DNA of 43,200 nucleotides from assembly GCA_945901085.1 (NCBI GenBank), contig CAMDJV010000029.1:1-43200 (forward strand), given 5' to 3'. Under the pieces are notes generated by a model that saw only the letters and a list, made by a program, of their open reading frames with translations, was not told the origin of the DNA and did not search any database. The position numbers and the translations under genes were made by a program. Shown here one piece after another: positions 16,152 to 24,822 of the stretch; within the stretch, counting starts at the first letter, position 1, and every line of letters begins with the position of its first letter. The stretch comes from Rhodovarius crocodyli. Its GTDB lineage: Bacteria > Pseudomonadota > Alphaproteobacteria > Acetobacterales > Acetobacteraceae.

Positions 16152-17252
16152 TTACGCCGCTCCTTCATATTCGCTCAGCACGTCCTGACCCAGAATATGC
16201 GTGGCCACCAGCCGGTATCTGGGCATTTCGGCGAGATGCGTAAGGCCCAGGGGGCCAATGGCTGGCATGGCTTCGGCGCCGAGTGCGGCCGGTGCATGGA
16301 ACCACATGATCCGCTGCACAAGCCCCGCCCGCAGCAGGGCGGCGGCGAGGCTGGCGCCGCCCTCGGCAAAGACGCGGGTGACGCCGCGCTGGGCCAGGGC
16401 TTGCAGGGCGGCCTCGGGGTCGAGGCCGGCGGTTTTCGCGCGGGGGACGGTCAATACCTCGACGCCGGCATCGCGATAGGGGGCAAGGGCGGCCGGGGCA
16501 TGGCCCGGGGCGGTGAGCAGCCAGGTGGGGGTTTGCCGCGCCGTGGTCACCAGCCTGGCGTTGAGCGGCAAGCGCAGCCGGGCATCAAGCACCACGCGGG
16601 GGATGGAGGGCAGGCCAAGGCCGCGGATGGTGAGATCCGGGTCATCGGCCAGCGCGGTGCCGCTGCCCACCAGCACCACATCATGCCTGGCGCGGGCGGC
16701 GTGCACGGCGAGGCGGGCGGGGGCGGCGGTGATCCAGCGGCTCTCGCCGGTGGCGGTGGCGATACGCCCATCGAGGGTTGAGGCGAGCTTGAGGGTGACC
16801 AAGGGTAGGCCATGGATGACGCGACGGATGAAGCCGGCCTGGAAGGCCTCGGCTTCGGCCTGCAAAACGCCCTCATCCACGGTGATGCCGGCCTGGCGGA
16901 GGCGGTTGAAGCCATTGCCATTCACCCGGGCATCGGGGTCTCGCATGGCGGCGACGACGCGGGTGATGCCGGCCGCGATCAGCGCATCGCAGCACGGCGC
17001 GGTGCGGCCAAAATGGCTGCAGGGCTCAAGGGTGACATAGGCGGTGGCGCCGCGCGCGGCGGGGCCGGCGGCGGCGAGGGCCATGGTCTCGGCATGCGGG
17101 CGCCCGCCAGGCTGGGTCCAGCCCCGGGCGACCACCCTGCCCTGGCGGACCAACACGCAGCCCACGGCGGGGTTGGGCCAGGTGCGGCCGAGGCCACGCG
17201 CGGCCACGGCCATGGCCGCGCGCATGTGAGAAACATCGTCCTCGGCCGACAT
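16152..17252 (-). CDS. ribD: Bifunctional riboflavin deaminase/reductase
   Basis: 366 residues. The N-terminal deaminase domain has the zinc motifs HAE (53-55) and PCSHFGRTAPC (77-87) and removes the amino group from the pyrimidine intermediate. The reductase domain starts near residue 145 with LPLVTLKLASTLDGRIAT and shows the VVLVGSGTALADDPDLTIR and GVTRVFAEGGASLAAALL stretches. Either ATG 17252 or ATG 17285 is possible; I use the first because family members seldom have a longer lead. The region upstream (17253-17400) does not show the conserved FMN-riboswitch elements, so regulation is not apparent. Confidence 0.94.
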   Translation of the reverse strand: MSAEDDVSHMRAAMAVAARGLGRTWPNPAVGCVLVRQGRVVARGWTQPGGRPHAETMALAAAGPAARGATAYVTLEPCSHFGRTAPCCDALIAAGITRVVAAMRDPDARVNGNGFNRLRQAGITVDEGVLQAEAEAFQAGFIRRVIHGLPLVTLKLASTLDGRIATATGESRWITAAPARLAVHAARARHDVVLVGSGTALADDPDLTIRGLGLPSIPRVVLDARLRLPLNARLVTTARQTPTWLLTAPGHAPAALAPYRDAGVEVLTVPRAKTAGLDPEAALQALAQRGVTRVFAEGGASLAAALLRAGLVQRIMWFHAPAALGAEAMPAIGPLGLTHLAEMPRYRLVATHILGQDVLSEYEGAA

Positions 17253-17399
17253 GGGTTCGCGGTTCACTCCAAGAGCAACAACCATTCAAACGGAATCGCT
17301 TGGCTGGATAAAGATGCTCGACCAACACTATGCCAGGGCCTGTGCAGTGAGGCTTGGCGAAGGGGATATGTTTTAGCAGGCTGATGCGAAACGAATAGC

Positions 17400-17514
17400 G
17401 CGTGAGGGAAAGATCGAGGGGCTTTGGCCCTCGAGCACCCCAGCAGGGTCGACATATATTTCTAGGCTGGTGGGAGAGCGCGTGCGGGCAAAGCCCTTTC
17501 GCTCTTTTCGTCCA
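17400..17514. repeat. Dispersed intergenic element, copy D with central deletion
   Basis: The copy sits between nrdR and ribD, which lie in the same direction. It keeps GAGGGGC-TTT-GGCCCTC (near 17416-17432), the CACCCCAGCAGGGTCGACATATAT stretch cut off halfway, and then jumps to CTGGTGGGAGAGCG and the GGGC-AAA-GCCC stem (about 17486-17502). The middle AT-rich segment and the first CCAGGAAAAT arm are missing, so the fourth hairpin remains but the third does not. It may split the operon into two transcription units. Confidence 0.75.
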
Positions 17515-17967
17515 TCAGGTTTTGTCCAGCTTGCCGAGAAAGGCCTGGAAATCGCGGGCCTCGGAAAAATTCTGATAGACGCTGGCGAAGCGGACATAGG
17601 CGACCTGATCGACGCCTCTGAGGGTGTCCATCACGATCTCACCCACCCGGCGGGAGGGGATTTCGGCCTCGGTTTCGGTTTCTAGGCGGCGTTGGATGCC
17701 ATTGACGATGCGCTCGATGCGGTCCTCATCAAAGGGGCGTTTGCGCATGGCAATGCGGATGGAGCGGGCGAGTTTGTCACGGTCAAACGGCACCCGGCGG
17801 CCATCGGTTTTGACGATGGTGAGGTCACGCAACTGGGTGCGTTCGAAGGTGGTGAAGCGGTTGTTGCAGGCGGTGCAGAAGCGCCGGCGGCGGATGGCGA
17901 CGCCATCCTCGGCTGGGCGGCTGTCCTTCACCTGGGTTTCCTCGGCGCCGCAGAAGGGGCATTTCAT
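17515..17967 (-). CDS. nrdR: Transcriptional repressor NrdR
   Basis: 150 residues. NrdR represses ribonucleotide reductase genes in response to ATP/dATP. A zinc ribbon is formed by Cys3, Cys6, Cys31 and Cys34 (MKCPFCG...FCTAC), followed by the ATP-cone domain: [25 protein letters not shown] core and VNGIQRRLE, ending [17 protein letters not shown]. It lies 34 bp downstream of glyA on the same strand; glyA-nrdR-rib is a common alphaproteobacterial order linking one-carbon, nucleotide and flavin supply. Confidence 0.96.
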   Translation of the reverse strand: MKCPFCGAEETQVKDSRPAEDGVAIRRRRFCTACNNRFTTFERTQLRDLTIVKTDGRRVPFDRDKLARSIRIAMRKRPFDEDRIERIVNGIQRRLETETEAEIPSRRVGEIVMDTLRGVDQVAYVRFASVYQNFSEARDFQAFLGKLDKT

Positions 17968-18001
17968 GGGCTATGCGCCCCTGCGGCGTGGTGCTGACAT
18001 C

Positions 18002-19300
18002 TCAGTAGATCGGGAAGCGGCGGCATAGTTCCTGAACCTCCGCGGCCACCGCGGCTTCGACCTCGGCATTGCCCTCTGGGCTATTGGCGCCGGCCAGGCC
18101 ATCGAGCACCCGGCCGATCATGCGGCCAACCTGGCGGAACTCGGCCTCGGTGAAGCCGCGGGTGGTGCCGGCGGGGCTGCCCAGGCGCACGCCGGAGGTG
18201 ACCATGGGCTTTTCCGGATCGAAGGGGATGGCGTTTTTGTTGCAGGTGAGGTGGGCGCGGCCGAGTGCGGCCTCGGCGGCCTTGCCGGTCACGCGCTTGG
18301 GGCGAAGATCGACCAGCATCAAATGGCTGTCGGTGCCGCCGGAGACGATGGCCAGGCCCTGATTTTGCAGCTCATCGGCCAAAGCGCGGGCATTGGCGAC
18401 GACCTGCTTGGCATAGGCGCGGAAATCGGGGCGCAGCGCCTCGGCAAAGGCGACGGCCTTGGCGGCGATGACATGCATGAGCGGCCCGCCCTGCAGGCCG
18501 GGGAACATGGCGGAGTTGAATTTTTTCGCCAGCGCCTCGTCATTGGTGAGCACCATGCCACCGCGCGGGCCGCGCAGGGTCTTGTGGGTGGTGGTGGTGG
18601 TGACATGGGCATGCGGCACGGGCGAGGGGTAAACGCCGCCGGCAACGAGGCCGGCGTAATGCGCCATATCGACCATCAGATAGGCGCCCACCGCATCGGC
18701 GATGGCGCGGAATTTTGCGAAGTCGATCTCGCGGGAATAGGCGCTGCCGCCGGCGATGATCAGTTTGGGCTTGTGGTCATGGGCGAGTTTTTCGACCACG
18801 TCGTAATCGATCAGGCCGTCGTCCACGCGCACGCCATAGCTGACCGGCTTGAACCATTTGCCGGAGAAATTCACCGGCGCGCCATGGGTGAGGTGGCCGC
18901 CGGCGGCGAGGTCCATGGCCAGGAAGGTGTCGCCCGTATTGAGCAAAGCGAGGAAGACGGCGAGGTTGGCGCTGGCACCCGAATGCGGCTGCACATTGGC
19001 GAAGCCGCAGCCGAAGAGCTGCTTGGCGCGCTCAATGGCCAAGGTTTCCGCCACATCGACGAATTCGCAGCCGCCATAATAGCGCCGGCCGGGATAGCCC
19101 TCGGCGTATTTATTGGTCATCACCGAGCCCTGGGCTTCGAGCACGGCGCGCGAGACGATGTTCTCCGAGGCGATGAGTTCGATGCCATCCTGCTCGCGGA
19201 CCAGTTCCTGCGCCACGGCGGCGGCGATCTCAGGGTCGGCCTCGGCCAGGGAGGCCTGGAAGAAGCGGGCGGGGAGGAAGCGAGCGGTGGTCTCGTTCAT
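18002..19300 (-). CDS. glyA: Serine hydroxymethyltransferase
   Basis: 432 residues, standard length. It interconverts serine and glycine with tetrahydrofolate and feeds one-carbon units to nucleotide synthesis. Seen are [19 protein letters not shown] at the substrate site, the tetrahydrofolate-pocket sequence [19 protein letters not shown], and the PLP lysine in [16 protein letters not shown]. The start ATG overlaps the rpiB stop (ATGA), so the two are coupled. Confidence 0.97.
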   Translation of the reverse strand: MNETTARFLPARFFQASLAEADPEIAAAVAQELVREQDGIELIASENIVSRAVLEAQGSVMTNKYAEGYPGRRYYGGCEFVDVAETLAIERAKQLFGCGFANVQPHSGASANLAVFLALLNTGDTFLAMDLAAGGHLTHGAPVNFSGKWFKPVSYGVRVDDGLIDYDVVEKLAHDHKPKLIIAGGSAYSREIDFAKFRAIADAVGAYLMVDMAHYAGLVAGGVYPSPVPHAHVTTTTTHKTLRGPRGGMVLTNDEALAKKFNSAMFPGLQGGPLMHVIAAKAVAFAEALRPDFRAYAKQVVANARALADELQNQGLAIVSGGTDSHLMLVDLRPKRVTGKAAEAALGRAHLTCNKNAIPFDPEKPMVTSGVRLGSPAGTTRGFTEAEFRQVGRMIGRVLDGLAGANSPEGNAEVEAAVAAEVQELCRRFPIY

Positions 19301-19743
19301 GCCGGTGGCCTTTCGATCTTGGCGATTCGGCGATCATGCCGACCACCTTCATAGGGTGTGGCGAGGAAGGTGAGTAGGCAATCAAGCGCCACTTCCACGC
19401 CGAGGGTGCGGCCACCGAAGCAGGCGATATTGGCGTCATTATGCGCCCGCGTCAGCCTCGCTTCGGTGGTGTTGTGCAGGACGGCGGCGCGGATGCCACG
19501 GTGGCGGTTGGCGGTGATGGCCATGCCAATGCCCGAGCCGCAGACCAGCACGCCGAAGCGGACGGCGCCGCTGGTGAGGGCCTCGGCCACCGGGCGGGCG
19601 TAATCGGGGTAATCGACGCTCTCGCTGCCATCGGTGCCGAAATCGGTCACCTGATGGCCGGCGGCGCGCAGCGCGGCCAGGAGTTGGCGCTTGAGGTCTA
19701 GGCCGCCGTGATCGGCGGCGATGGCGAGGGAGAGCGGCGACAT
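19297..19743 (-). CDS. rpiB: Ribose-5-phosphate isomerase B
   Basis: 148 residues from the ATG at 19743. RpiB interconverts ribose-5-phosphate and ribulose-5-phosphate. Family motifs are [12 protein letters not shown] (with the Asp-His pair), the [14 protein letters not shown] stretch, [14 protein letters not shown] with the active-site Cys, and [15 protein letters not shown]. Ribulose-5-phosphate is the substrate of RibB further along the same strand, so the locus joins pentose supply to riboflavin synthesis, although this may be coincidence. A longer in-frame start at 19788 has no family support. Confidence 0.95.
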   Translation of the reverse strand: MSPLSLAIAADHGGLDLKRQLLAALRAAGHQVTDFGTDGSESVDYPDYARPVAEALTSGAVRFGVLVCGSGIGMAITANRHRGIRAAVLHNTTEARLTRAHNDANIACFGGRTLGVEVALDCLLTFLATPYEGGRHDRRIAKIERPPA

Positions 19744-19907
19744 GCAATGGGGCTTACCATAGCAAGGCCGGGGCGCGAAATGCCCCAAGGCCGGGCCAAG
19801 GGGCGGACCAATTGGCGCGGGCGTGGCATGCGGCGATGCGCCTTGGGGTGAGCCGCATGGGTCGGGCTGAACGCCGTTTTATTGATTCTGTCGAGAAAAA
19901 GGCGATG

Positions 19908-19937
19908 TTTACATTGTTACAGTGCATTTGCGATATT
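19908..19937 (+). promoter_or_regulatory. Possible sigma-70-type promoter of the subtilase gene
   Basis: TTTACA (19908-19913) and GATATT (19932-19937) stand 18 bases apart, matching the -35 and -10 consensus at five and four of six positions, about 90 bases before the subtilase ATG. The 283-bp gap 19744-20026 is AT-richer than its surroundings and also must hold the divergent rpiB promoter. Weak evidence only. Confidence 0.3.
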
Positions 19938-20026
19938 TTGCGCGTCTCCTTATTCGACGCTTGCACGAGAGGGGATAAATCATGCTAAAAACGATCCACC
20001 ATATGTGATTGCCCCCTGGAGAAACC

Positions 20027-22372
20027 ATGTCGTCAAACCCCATCGTCCGGACCTCTGGCTTGCCGAAATATGGCGTGATCGGTCTCTCCGATGAGGCGGG
20101 CTTTGCCGCTCAAATCGGGGTGGCCCCGCCGGTTGCAAACGATATTTTGCTGCAATTCAGCCAAGGCGTAGACCCGGCGCAGGTGAGTGCGGCGCTGCAG
20201 GCGGTGAATGGCCGGCAGGCCGAGCTGGTGCGCGCTGGCGATGGTGAAGCGGGGCCGCTGCTGCGGGTGGAGCTGCCAGAGGGGCAGGATCTGCAGGAGA
20301 GCGTGGATCTGCTCGCCGCCCAGCCGGGCGTGGTCTTCGCCGAGACCAATGATTTCGTGAACATCGCCTCGGGCGAGGCAGGTTCTGACCTGGCCGGCCT
20401 GTCGGTGGATGAGGGCCAGGACGATATCCATATCGAGGCTGTCAGCAACGATCCGAACTATACTGGCGGCAAATTGTGGAACATGCTGGGTGATACCACG
20501 GCGCAGAAAAACGCCTTTGGCAGCCAGGCGGGTGAGGCCTGGACGGCAGGCTATATCGGCAATATGAAGACGGTTGTTGGTGTGGTCGATACCGGCATCG
20601 ACTATGCACATGCTGATCTTTATTTGAATATTTGGCTCAATCAGGGCGAAATACCGGTCAGCTTCAAGGCGCAGTTGAAAGATATTGATGCCGACGGGCT
20701 GATCACCTTCCGCGACCTGAACAACACCGCCAATAGCGCTTTCGTGGCCGACAAGAACGCCAATGGCCGGATCGATGCCGGCGACCTGCTGAAGGATACG
20801 CGTTGGGCCAATGGCAATGACCAGGATGCCAATGGCTATAAGGATGACCTGATCGGCTGGGATTTCGTCAATAACGACAATGATCCCTTCGATGATAACG
20901 GCCATGGCACCCATGTCGCCGGCACCATCGGCGGCATTGGCGGCAATGGCGTGGGTGTGGCGGGCGTGAACTGGGATGTGCAGATCGTTGCCACCAAGTT
21001 CCTCTCGGCCGGCGGCTCGGGCAATGTGTCCAATGCGGTGAAGTCGGTGGATTATTTCACCACCGCCTCGCTGCTGGCCGGCAGTTCGCAGAATTTCGTC
21101 GCCACCAATAATTCCTGGGGTGGCGGTGGCTCCAGCCAGGCCATGCTGGACGCCATCACCCGCGCGGCGAAGGCGGATATTCTGTTTATCGCCGCGGCCG
21201 GCAATTCGGCCAGAAATAATGACGTGACCGCCAGCTACCCGTCGAATTACGACACCAAGGCGAGTGCGGGTTATGATGCGGTGATCGCCGTGGCCTCGCT
21301 CACCAGCACGGGCGCGCTCTCCTCCTTCTCCAGCTATGGCGCGAAGCAGGTGGATATCGCCGCGCCGGGCTCTTCGATCTACTCGACGCTGCCGGGCAGC
21401 ACCTATGGCTCGCTGAGCGGGACATCGATGGCGACGCCGCATGTGGCCGGCGCTGCCGCACTCTATGCCTCGGCCAATCCCAATGCCACGGCAGCGCAGA
21501 TCAAGACGGCGATCCTGGCGACGGCGGAGACCACCACCTCACTCTCCGGCAAGGTCGTCACCGGTGGGCGGCTGGATGTGGGGGATTTGCTCTCGGGCAA
21601 TGTGACGCCCCCGCCGCCGGTGCCGACGAAGACCGCGATCATCACGGCCGCGATTGATGATGTGGGCACAACGAAGGGTATCATCCTGGTCGGCGGCACC
21701 ACGGATGACACCAAGCCGACGCTGCAGGGTACCATCTCGGCAGCGCTCTCTGCCGACGAGACGCTCGTGGTGTACCATTCTGGCGTGAAGGCTGGGGTCG
21801 CCAAGGTCACCGGCACCAATTGGACCTTTACCGAAACCGACAACCTGGTGGCTGCGTCGTGGAGCTTCACCGCGCGGGTGGAGAGCACCTTCGGCACGAC
21901 AGGCAATTACTCGGCATCCTATGACTTCATTATCGATCTTGGGCCGAACTACATCTTCGGCACGGCGGGCAATGATAGCCGCTCCGGCACGGCGGGGCGC
22001 GATATCATCAGCGGCCTGCCCTCCACCGGCAGCTATCTGGGCAAGGGCAGCATCGACCGGCTGTCTGGCGGTGGAAGCAAAGACATCTTCCTGCTCGGCG
22101 ATAGCCGCGGGGTGTTTTATGATGATGGCCTGAGCAACAATGCCGGGCGTTCGGATTACGCGGTGGTGCGCGATTTCCAGGCGGGTGACCAGATTCAGCT
22201 TTCCAGCAAGGCGAGCGGCTATTTCGGCATGAAGGTGACGCTGAGCGGGGTGTCGGGCCTGGGCATTTATGTGGATAGCAACGGCAATAAGGTCTTCGAC
22301 AGCACCGATGAGCTGATTGGCCAATTGGTGGGCGCGACCGCCCTCAATTCGGCGGATATCGTCTGGGCCTGA
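20027..22372 (+). CDS. S8 family serine peptidase (subtilase) with EF-hand-like insert and RTX-like tail
   Basis: 781 residues. The triad is Asp188 (VVGVVDTGID), His293 (NGHGTHVAGT) and Ser467 (SGTSMATPHV), with AAGNS near 391. A prodomain-like region precedes it. Between Asp188 and His293 sit loops that fit the 12-residue EF-hand pattern: 219-230 (DIDADGLITFRD) and 242-253 (DKNANGRIDAGD), with a weaker third at 265-276. After residue 530 comes an Ig-like domain with a DDTKPTLQGT motif, then IFGTAGNDSRSGTAGRDIISG and a long Asp/Gly-rich end resembling RTX proteins. There is no N-terminal signal peptide, so type I secretion by the C-terminus is likely (inference). No T1SS genes are near. GGAGA lies just before the ATG. 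Confidence 0.9.
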   Translation: MSSNPIVRTSGLPKYGVIGLSDEAGFAAQIGVAPPVANDILLQFSQGVDPAQVSAALQAVNGRQAELVRAGDGEAGPLLRVELPEGQDLQESVDLLAAQPGVVFAETNDFVNIASGEAGSDLAGLSVDEGQDDIHIEAVSNDPNYTGGKLWNMLGDTTAQKNAFGSQAGEAWTAGYIGNMKTVVGVVDTGIDYAHADLYLNIWLNQGEIPVSFKAQLKDIDADGLITFRDLNNTANSAFVADKNANGRIDAGDLLKDTRWANGNDQDANGYKDDLIGWDFVNNDNDPFDDNGHGTHVAGTIGGIGGNGVGVAGVNWDVQIVATKFLSAGGSGNVSNAVKSVDYFTTASLLAGSSQNFVATNNSWGGGGSSQAMLDAITRAAKADILFIAAAGNSARNNDVTASYPSNYDTKASAGYDAVIAVASLTSTGALSSFSSYGAKQVDIAAPGSSIYSTLPGSTYGSLSGTSMATPHVAGAAALYASANPNATAAQIKTAILATAETTTSLSGKVVTGGRLDVGDLLSGNVTPPPPVPTKTAIITAAIDDVGTTKGIILVGGTTDDTKPTLQGTISAALSADETLVVYHSGVKAGVAKVTGTNWTFTETDNLVAASWSFTARVESTFGTTGNYSASYDFIIDLGPNYIFGTAGNDSRSGTAGRDIISGLPSTGSYLGKGSIDRLSGGGSKDIFLLGDSRGVFYDDGLSNNAGRSDYAVVRDFQAGDQIQLSSKASGYFGMKVTLSGVSGLGIYVDSNGNKVFDSTDELIGQLVGATALNSADIVWA

Positions 22373-22395
22373 TAGGCTGCTGATAGCGAGGGGTC

Positions 22396-22512
22396 AGTCG
22401 ATCGAGGGGCTTTGCCCCTCGATCACTCCAGCAGGGGCGGCATGAATGTCGCCGAGTTTTCTGTAGCTTCGTTAAATTATTGATTATGTTTATTTAAAAG
22501 GTCCAGGAGGCT
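22396..22512. repeat. Dispersed intergenic element, copy E
   Basis: Between convergent subtilase and transglycosylase genes. CGAGGGGC-TTT-GCCCCTCG (22403-22421) is perfect. The second stem reads GGCGGCAT-GA-ATGTCGCC (22436-22453) where other copies have GTCGACAT/ATGTCGAC; the T-A pair has become G-C on both sides, a paired change. The AT-rich spacer (TTCGTTAAATTATTGATTATG region) and the start of the CCAGGA arm follow, then the copy stops. Confidence 0.8.
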
Positions 22513-22514
22513 GG

Positions 22515-23324
22515 CTATGGCACCATACGGTTGCGCAGCGCCAGCACGCGCTGCACATAGGCCTGGGTCTCGGCAAAGGGTGGAATGCCGCGATACTGCG
22601 CCACAGCGCCCTCTCCGGCATTGAAGGCGGCCAGGGCGAGGGCGGTATTGCCCTCATAGCGGTCCAGCAGCCTTCGGATATAGCCGATGGCCCCCGCCAG
22701 GTTTTGCAACGGGTCATGCGGGTCCGACACGCCCAGTGATATGGCCGTGGCGGGCATGAGTTGCAGCAAACCGCGCGCCCCGCGCCGGCTCACCGCATCG
22801 GTACGGAAGGCGGATTCGACCGCCACCATTGCCATGATCAGGGTCGGATCCACCGATTGGCGCAGGGCAATCGCGCGCACCAGCCGGGCGAGATCGGCTG
22901 TCGGCACCGCTGCTTCAGCCATGCCCATGGAGGCCATGGCGGAGAGCGTGGGCCCCGCCGCACAAGCCTGACGCGTGTTGACGAGCGGCCGGCGGACCTG
23001 CTGGCCTATTGCCAGCCAGGCTGCCGAGGTGACCATATCCGCCTCCACGCCCTCGCCATCGAGGAACATGCCAGCCAGGCGCAGCGCCGCCTCAGCCCGG
23101 CCGCGCATCGCTGCCTCACAATAGAGTTCCGCCGCGCGCGCGAGGTTGGGCTCAACCCCCATACCGAATTCCAGCCGGCGGGCGAGGGCTATGGCAGCAT
23201 CCGCATCGCCATTGCGCACCCGCTCCTCCAGCGCTGGCAGCGCCTCGGTGGCGCGCACCGTTGATAGCATGACCATCAGCGCACAAAGCCAGAGCCGCAT
23301 AGGGGGCAGCCGAGGGCCGCTCAT
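22515..23324 (-). CDS. Lytic transglycosylase with Sel1 repeats
   Basis: 269 residues from the ATG at 23324. A signal-like hydrophobic segment (residues 10-26) sends it to the periplasm. Two Sel1-type helical repeats (about 38-110, with ALARRLEFGMGVEPNLARAAELY) come before an SLT domain: catalytic Glu170 in MVAVESAF, ARGLLQLMP (184-191) and LALAAFNAGEGAVAQY. It should cleave the glycan strands of peptidoglycan. The gene is divergent from the tssL-tssM operon across a 580-bp gap. T6SS machines need local peptidoglycan cleavage, so a role there is possible but unproved; Sel1-SLT proteins also occur in conjugation and in general wall turnover. Confidence 0.85.
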   Translation of the reverse strand: MSGPRLPPMRLWLCALMVMLSTVRATEALPALEERVRNGDADAAIALARRLEFGMGVEPNLARAAELYCEAAMRGRAEAALRLAGMFLDGEGVEADMVTSAAWLAIGQQVRRPLVNTRQACAAGPTLSAMASMGMAEAAVPTADLARLVRAIALRQSVDPTLIMAMVAVESAFRTDAVSRRGARGLLQLMPATAISLGVSDPHDPLQNLAGAIGYIRRLLDRYEGNTALALAAFNAGEGAVAQYRGIPPFAETQAYVQRVLALRNRMVP

Positions 23325-23904
23325 GCCCTGCTCGCCGCGCTGCCGCTTGCGTTCCATTTCACGCTCGACAATCAAACGCTCCCCTGCCCGGCCGGCCCGG
23401 TGCCCTGCGGCGCAAACTGCTGTCTGTCGGCCCTTGCGGCAAGGCCTAATAGCGAAAATCGACCGGGTGCTTTTGCCCATCAGCGGTTTGGCAGCCTCTG
23501 GCCCGCGGCCAGCATGGCGCTGGCCCAAACAAATGCATTGCAGTGATAATATTGCGAAAAATTGTACCGCGCGGAAAGACTAGAAACCTTGGATGAATAA
23601 CGCTACCGCAATCACGTATCGCTGTTCTCGGGCTTCGCGCTGCGCAGGCCCTGGGGCGGTGGGTGAGTGTTTGGAGCCTGTTGCGCTCGCCGCGGCTCGC
23701 TGTGCAGGCTCTAAGCCTTTGTTTGGTAGGCATCTTGATCAGCTCAAACGCTGCCGTTTGAACGGATGATGCTCTAAGGGGATGAGGAAGATGCCCATGA
23801 CCGCCAGGGCCCTTGGCTGTCGCGCCGCATGGCCTGCGCAAGGCGCCTTTGCCGCCCTGGCGCCGTGCCTGCTGCCGATCCTGGCCATCAGGCGGTGTCG
23901 CTGA
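23325..23904. other. Gap of 580 bp without a gene
   Basis: Between the divergent transglycosylase and tssL genes. It holds a perfect hairpin TCAAACG-CTGC-CGTTTGA (23744-23761) followed by GGATGATGCTCTAAGGGGATG, sequence of a kind I recall as recurrent between genes in Alphaproteobacteria, so it may be a second dispersed element; only one copy is in the window. AT-rich DNA at 23525-23600 may carry promoters. No ORF here looks like a protein. Confidence 0.5.
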
Positions 23905-24819
23905 ATGTCTCGCGCGCCATCACGGCCGCAGATCGGCGCCGACGACACGCTGCTCACCCCCGGCCAGGGCTCGCCCATGGCGGCCAGCGCCAGCGTGAGC
24001 GAGCCCACGATCCTTCAGTCCCCTGAGGCCGAGCCCACCCTGCTCCATGGCCCAGCGGGCCAGGCGATGGGCGAGCCTGCCCCAGGCGCCGCCCCTGCCG
24101 CCCTGCCCGCCATGTCGCTGGAAAACCGGCTGGTGGCCGCGGCGCTCGACATGCTGCTGATGCTGACCCCGCTGCGCCAATCCCCTTCCCACCCCAACCC
24201 CCAAGCTTTGCAGGGGGAGCTTCTCGCCGGGCTGCGCCGGTTTGAGGCGGTGGCACTGGCCCGCGGTTGCGACGCCACCGATATCGGCCATGCCCGTTAC
24301 ATGCTCTGCGCGGCGCTGGATGAGGCGGTGCTTGCCACCCCCTGGGGCGCGGGCAGCCTCTGGCTGCAACAGAGCCTGTTGAGCCAGTTGCATCAGCACA
24401 ATTGGGGCGGCGAGCAGGTCTTTGCCATTCTGGAGCAAAGTTGCCGCGAGCCGGAGCGGCATTTTGAGCTGATCGAGTTGATCGACCATTGCCTGGCGCT
24501 GGGCTTCCAGGGCCGTTTCCGCCTGATGGGCAATGGCGTCACGCAGTTGGAGGAATTGCGCCGGCTGCTGCGCCGCACCCTGGCCGGGCGTGGCGGCGCA
24601 GCGCGCCTTGCCACGGCCGATACGCGGCAGAATTTGGGGCCGGATTGGAGCCCGGCCAGGCTCAGCCGCGGCCTGCCCGGCTGGCTGCCGCTCTGGGTGG
24701 TGATCGTCGCCGCCCTGGGCGGGGGGCTGGTCGCCTATAGCCGCTTCCTCACCGCCAATGACACCCGGCTCGACGAGGTGGTGCAGACCATCCGCGCCAT
24801 TGCCCCGGCAGGGCCCTGA
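23905..24819 (+). CDS. tssL: Type VI secretion protein TssL (DotU/IcmH family)
   Basis: 304 residues. TssL is an inner-membrane part of the TssJLM trunk that anchors the T6SS. After a Pro/Ala-rich, probably disordered lead of about 70 residues comes the DotU helical domain: NRLVAAALDMLLMLTPLRQ, YMLCAALDEAVLATPWG, the WGGEQVFAILEQ stretch and LIELIDHCLALGFQGRFRL, all strongly typical. One membrane helix is near the C-terminus (about 258-282, PGWLPLWVVIVAALGGGL). There is no OmpA-like peptidoglycan-binding extension. The start has only a weak ribosome-binding site, AGGCGG. It is the first gene of a five-gene operon and ends three bases before tssM. Confidence 0.93.
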   Translation: MSRAPSRPQIGADDTLLTPGQGSPMAASASVSEPTILQSPEAEPTLLHGPAGQAMGEPAPGAAPAALPAMSLENRLVAAALDMLLMLTPLRQSPSHPNPQALQGELLAGLRRFEAVALARGCDATDIGHARYMLCAALDEAVLATPWGAGSLWLQQSLLSQLHQHNWGGEQVFAILEQSCREPERHFELIELIDHCLALGFQGRFRLMGNGVTQLEELRRLLRRTLAGRGGAARLATADTRQNLGPDWSPARLSRGLPGWLPLWVVIVAALGGGLVAYSRFLTANDTRLDEVVQTIRAIAPAGP

Positions 24820-24822
24820 TCG

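Noticed and set aside
17253-17400. FMN riboswitch before ribD
   Set aside because: I looked for the conserved GGCGG-T/AGCCCG and TTCGGGG elements and found neither.
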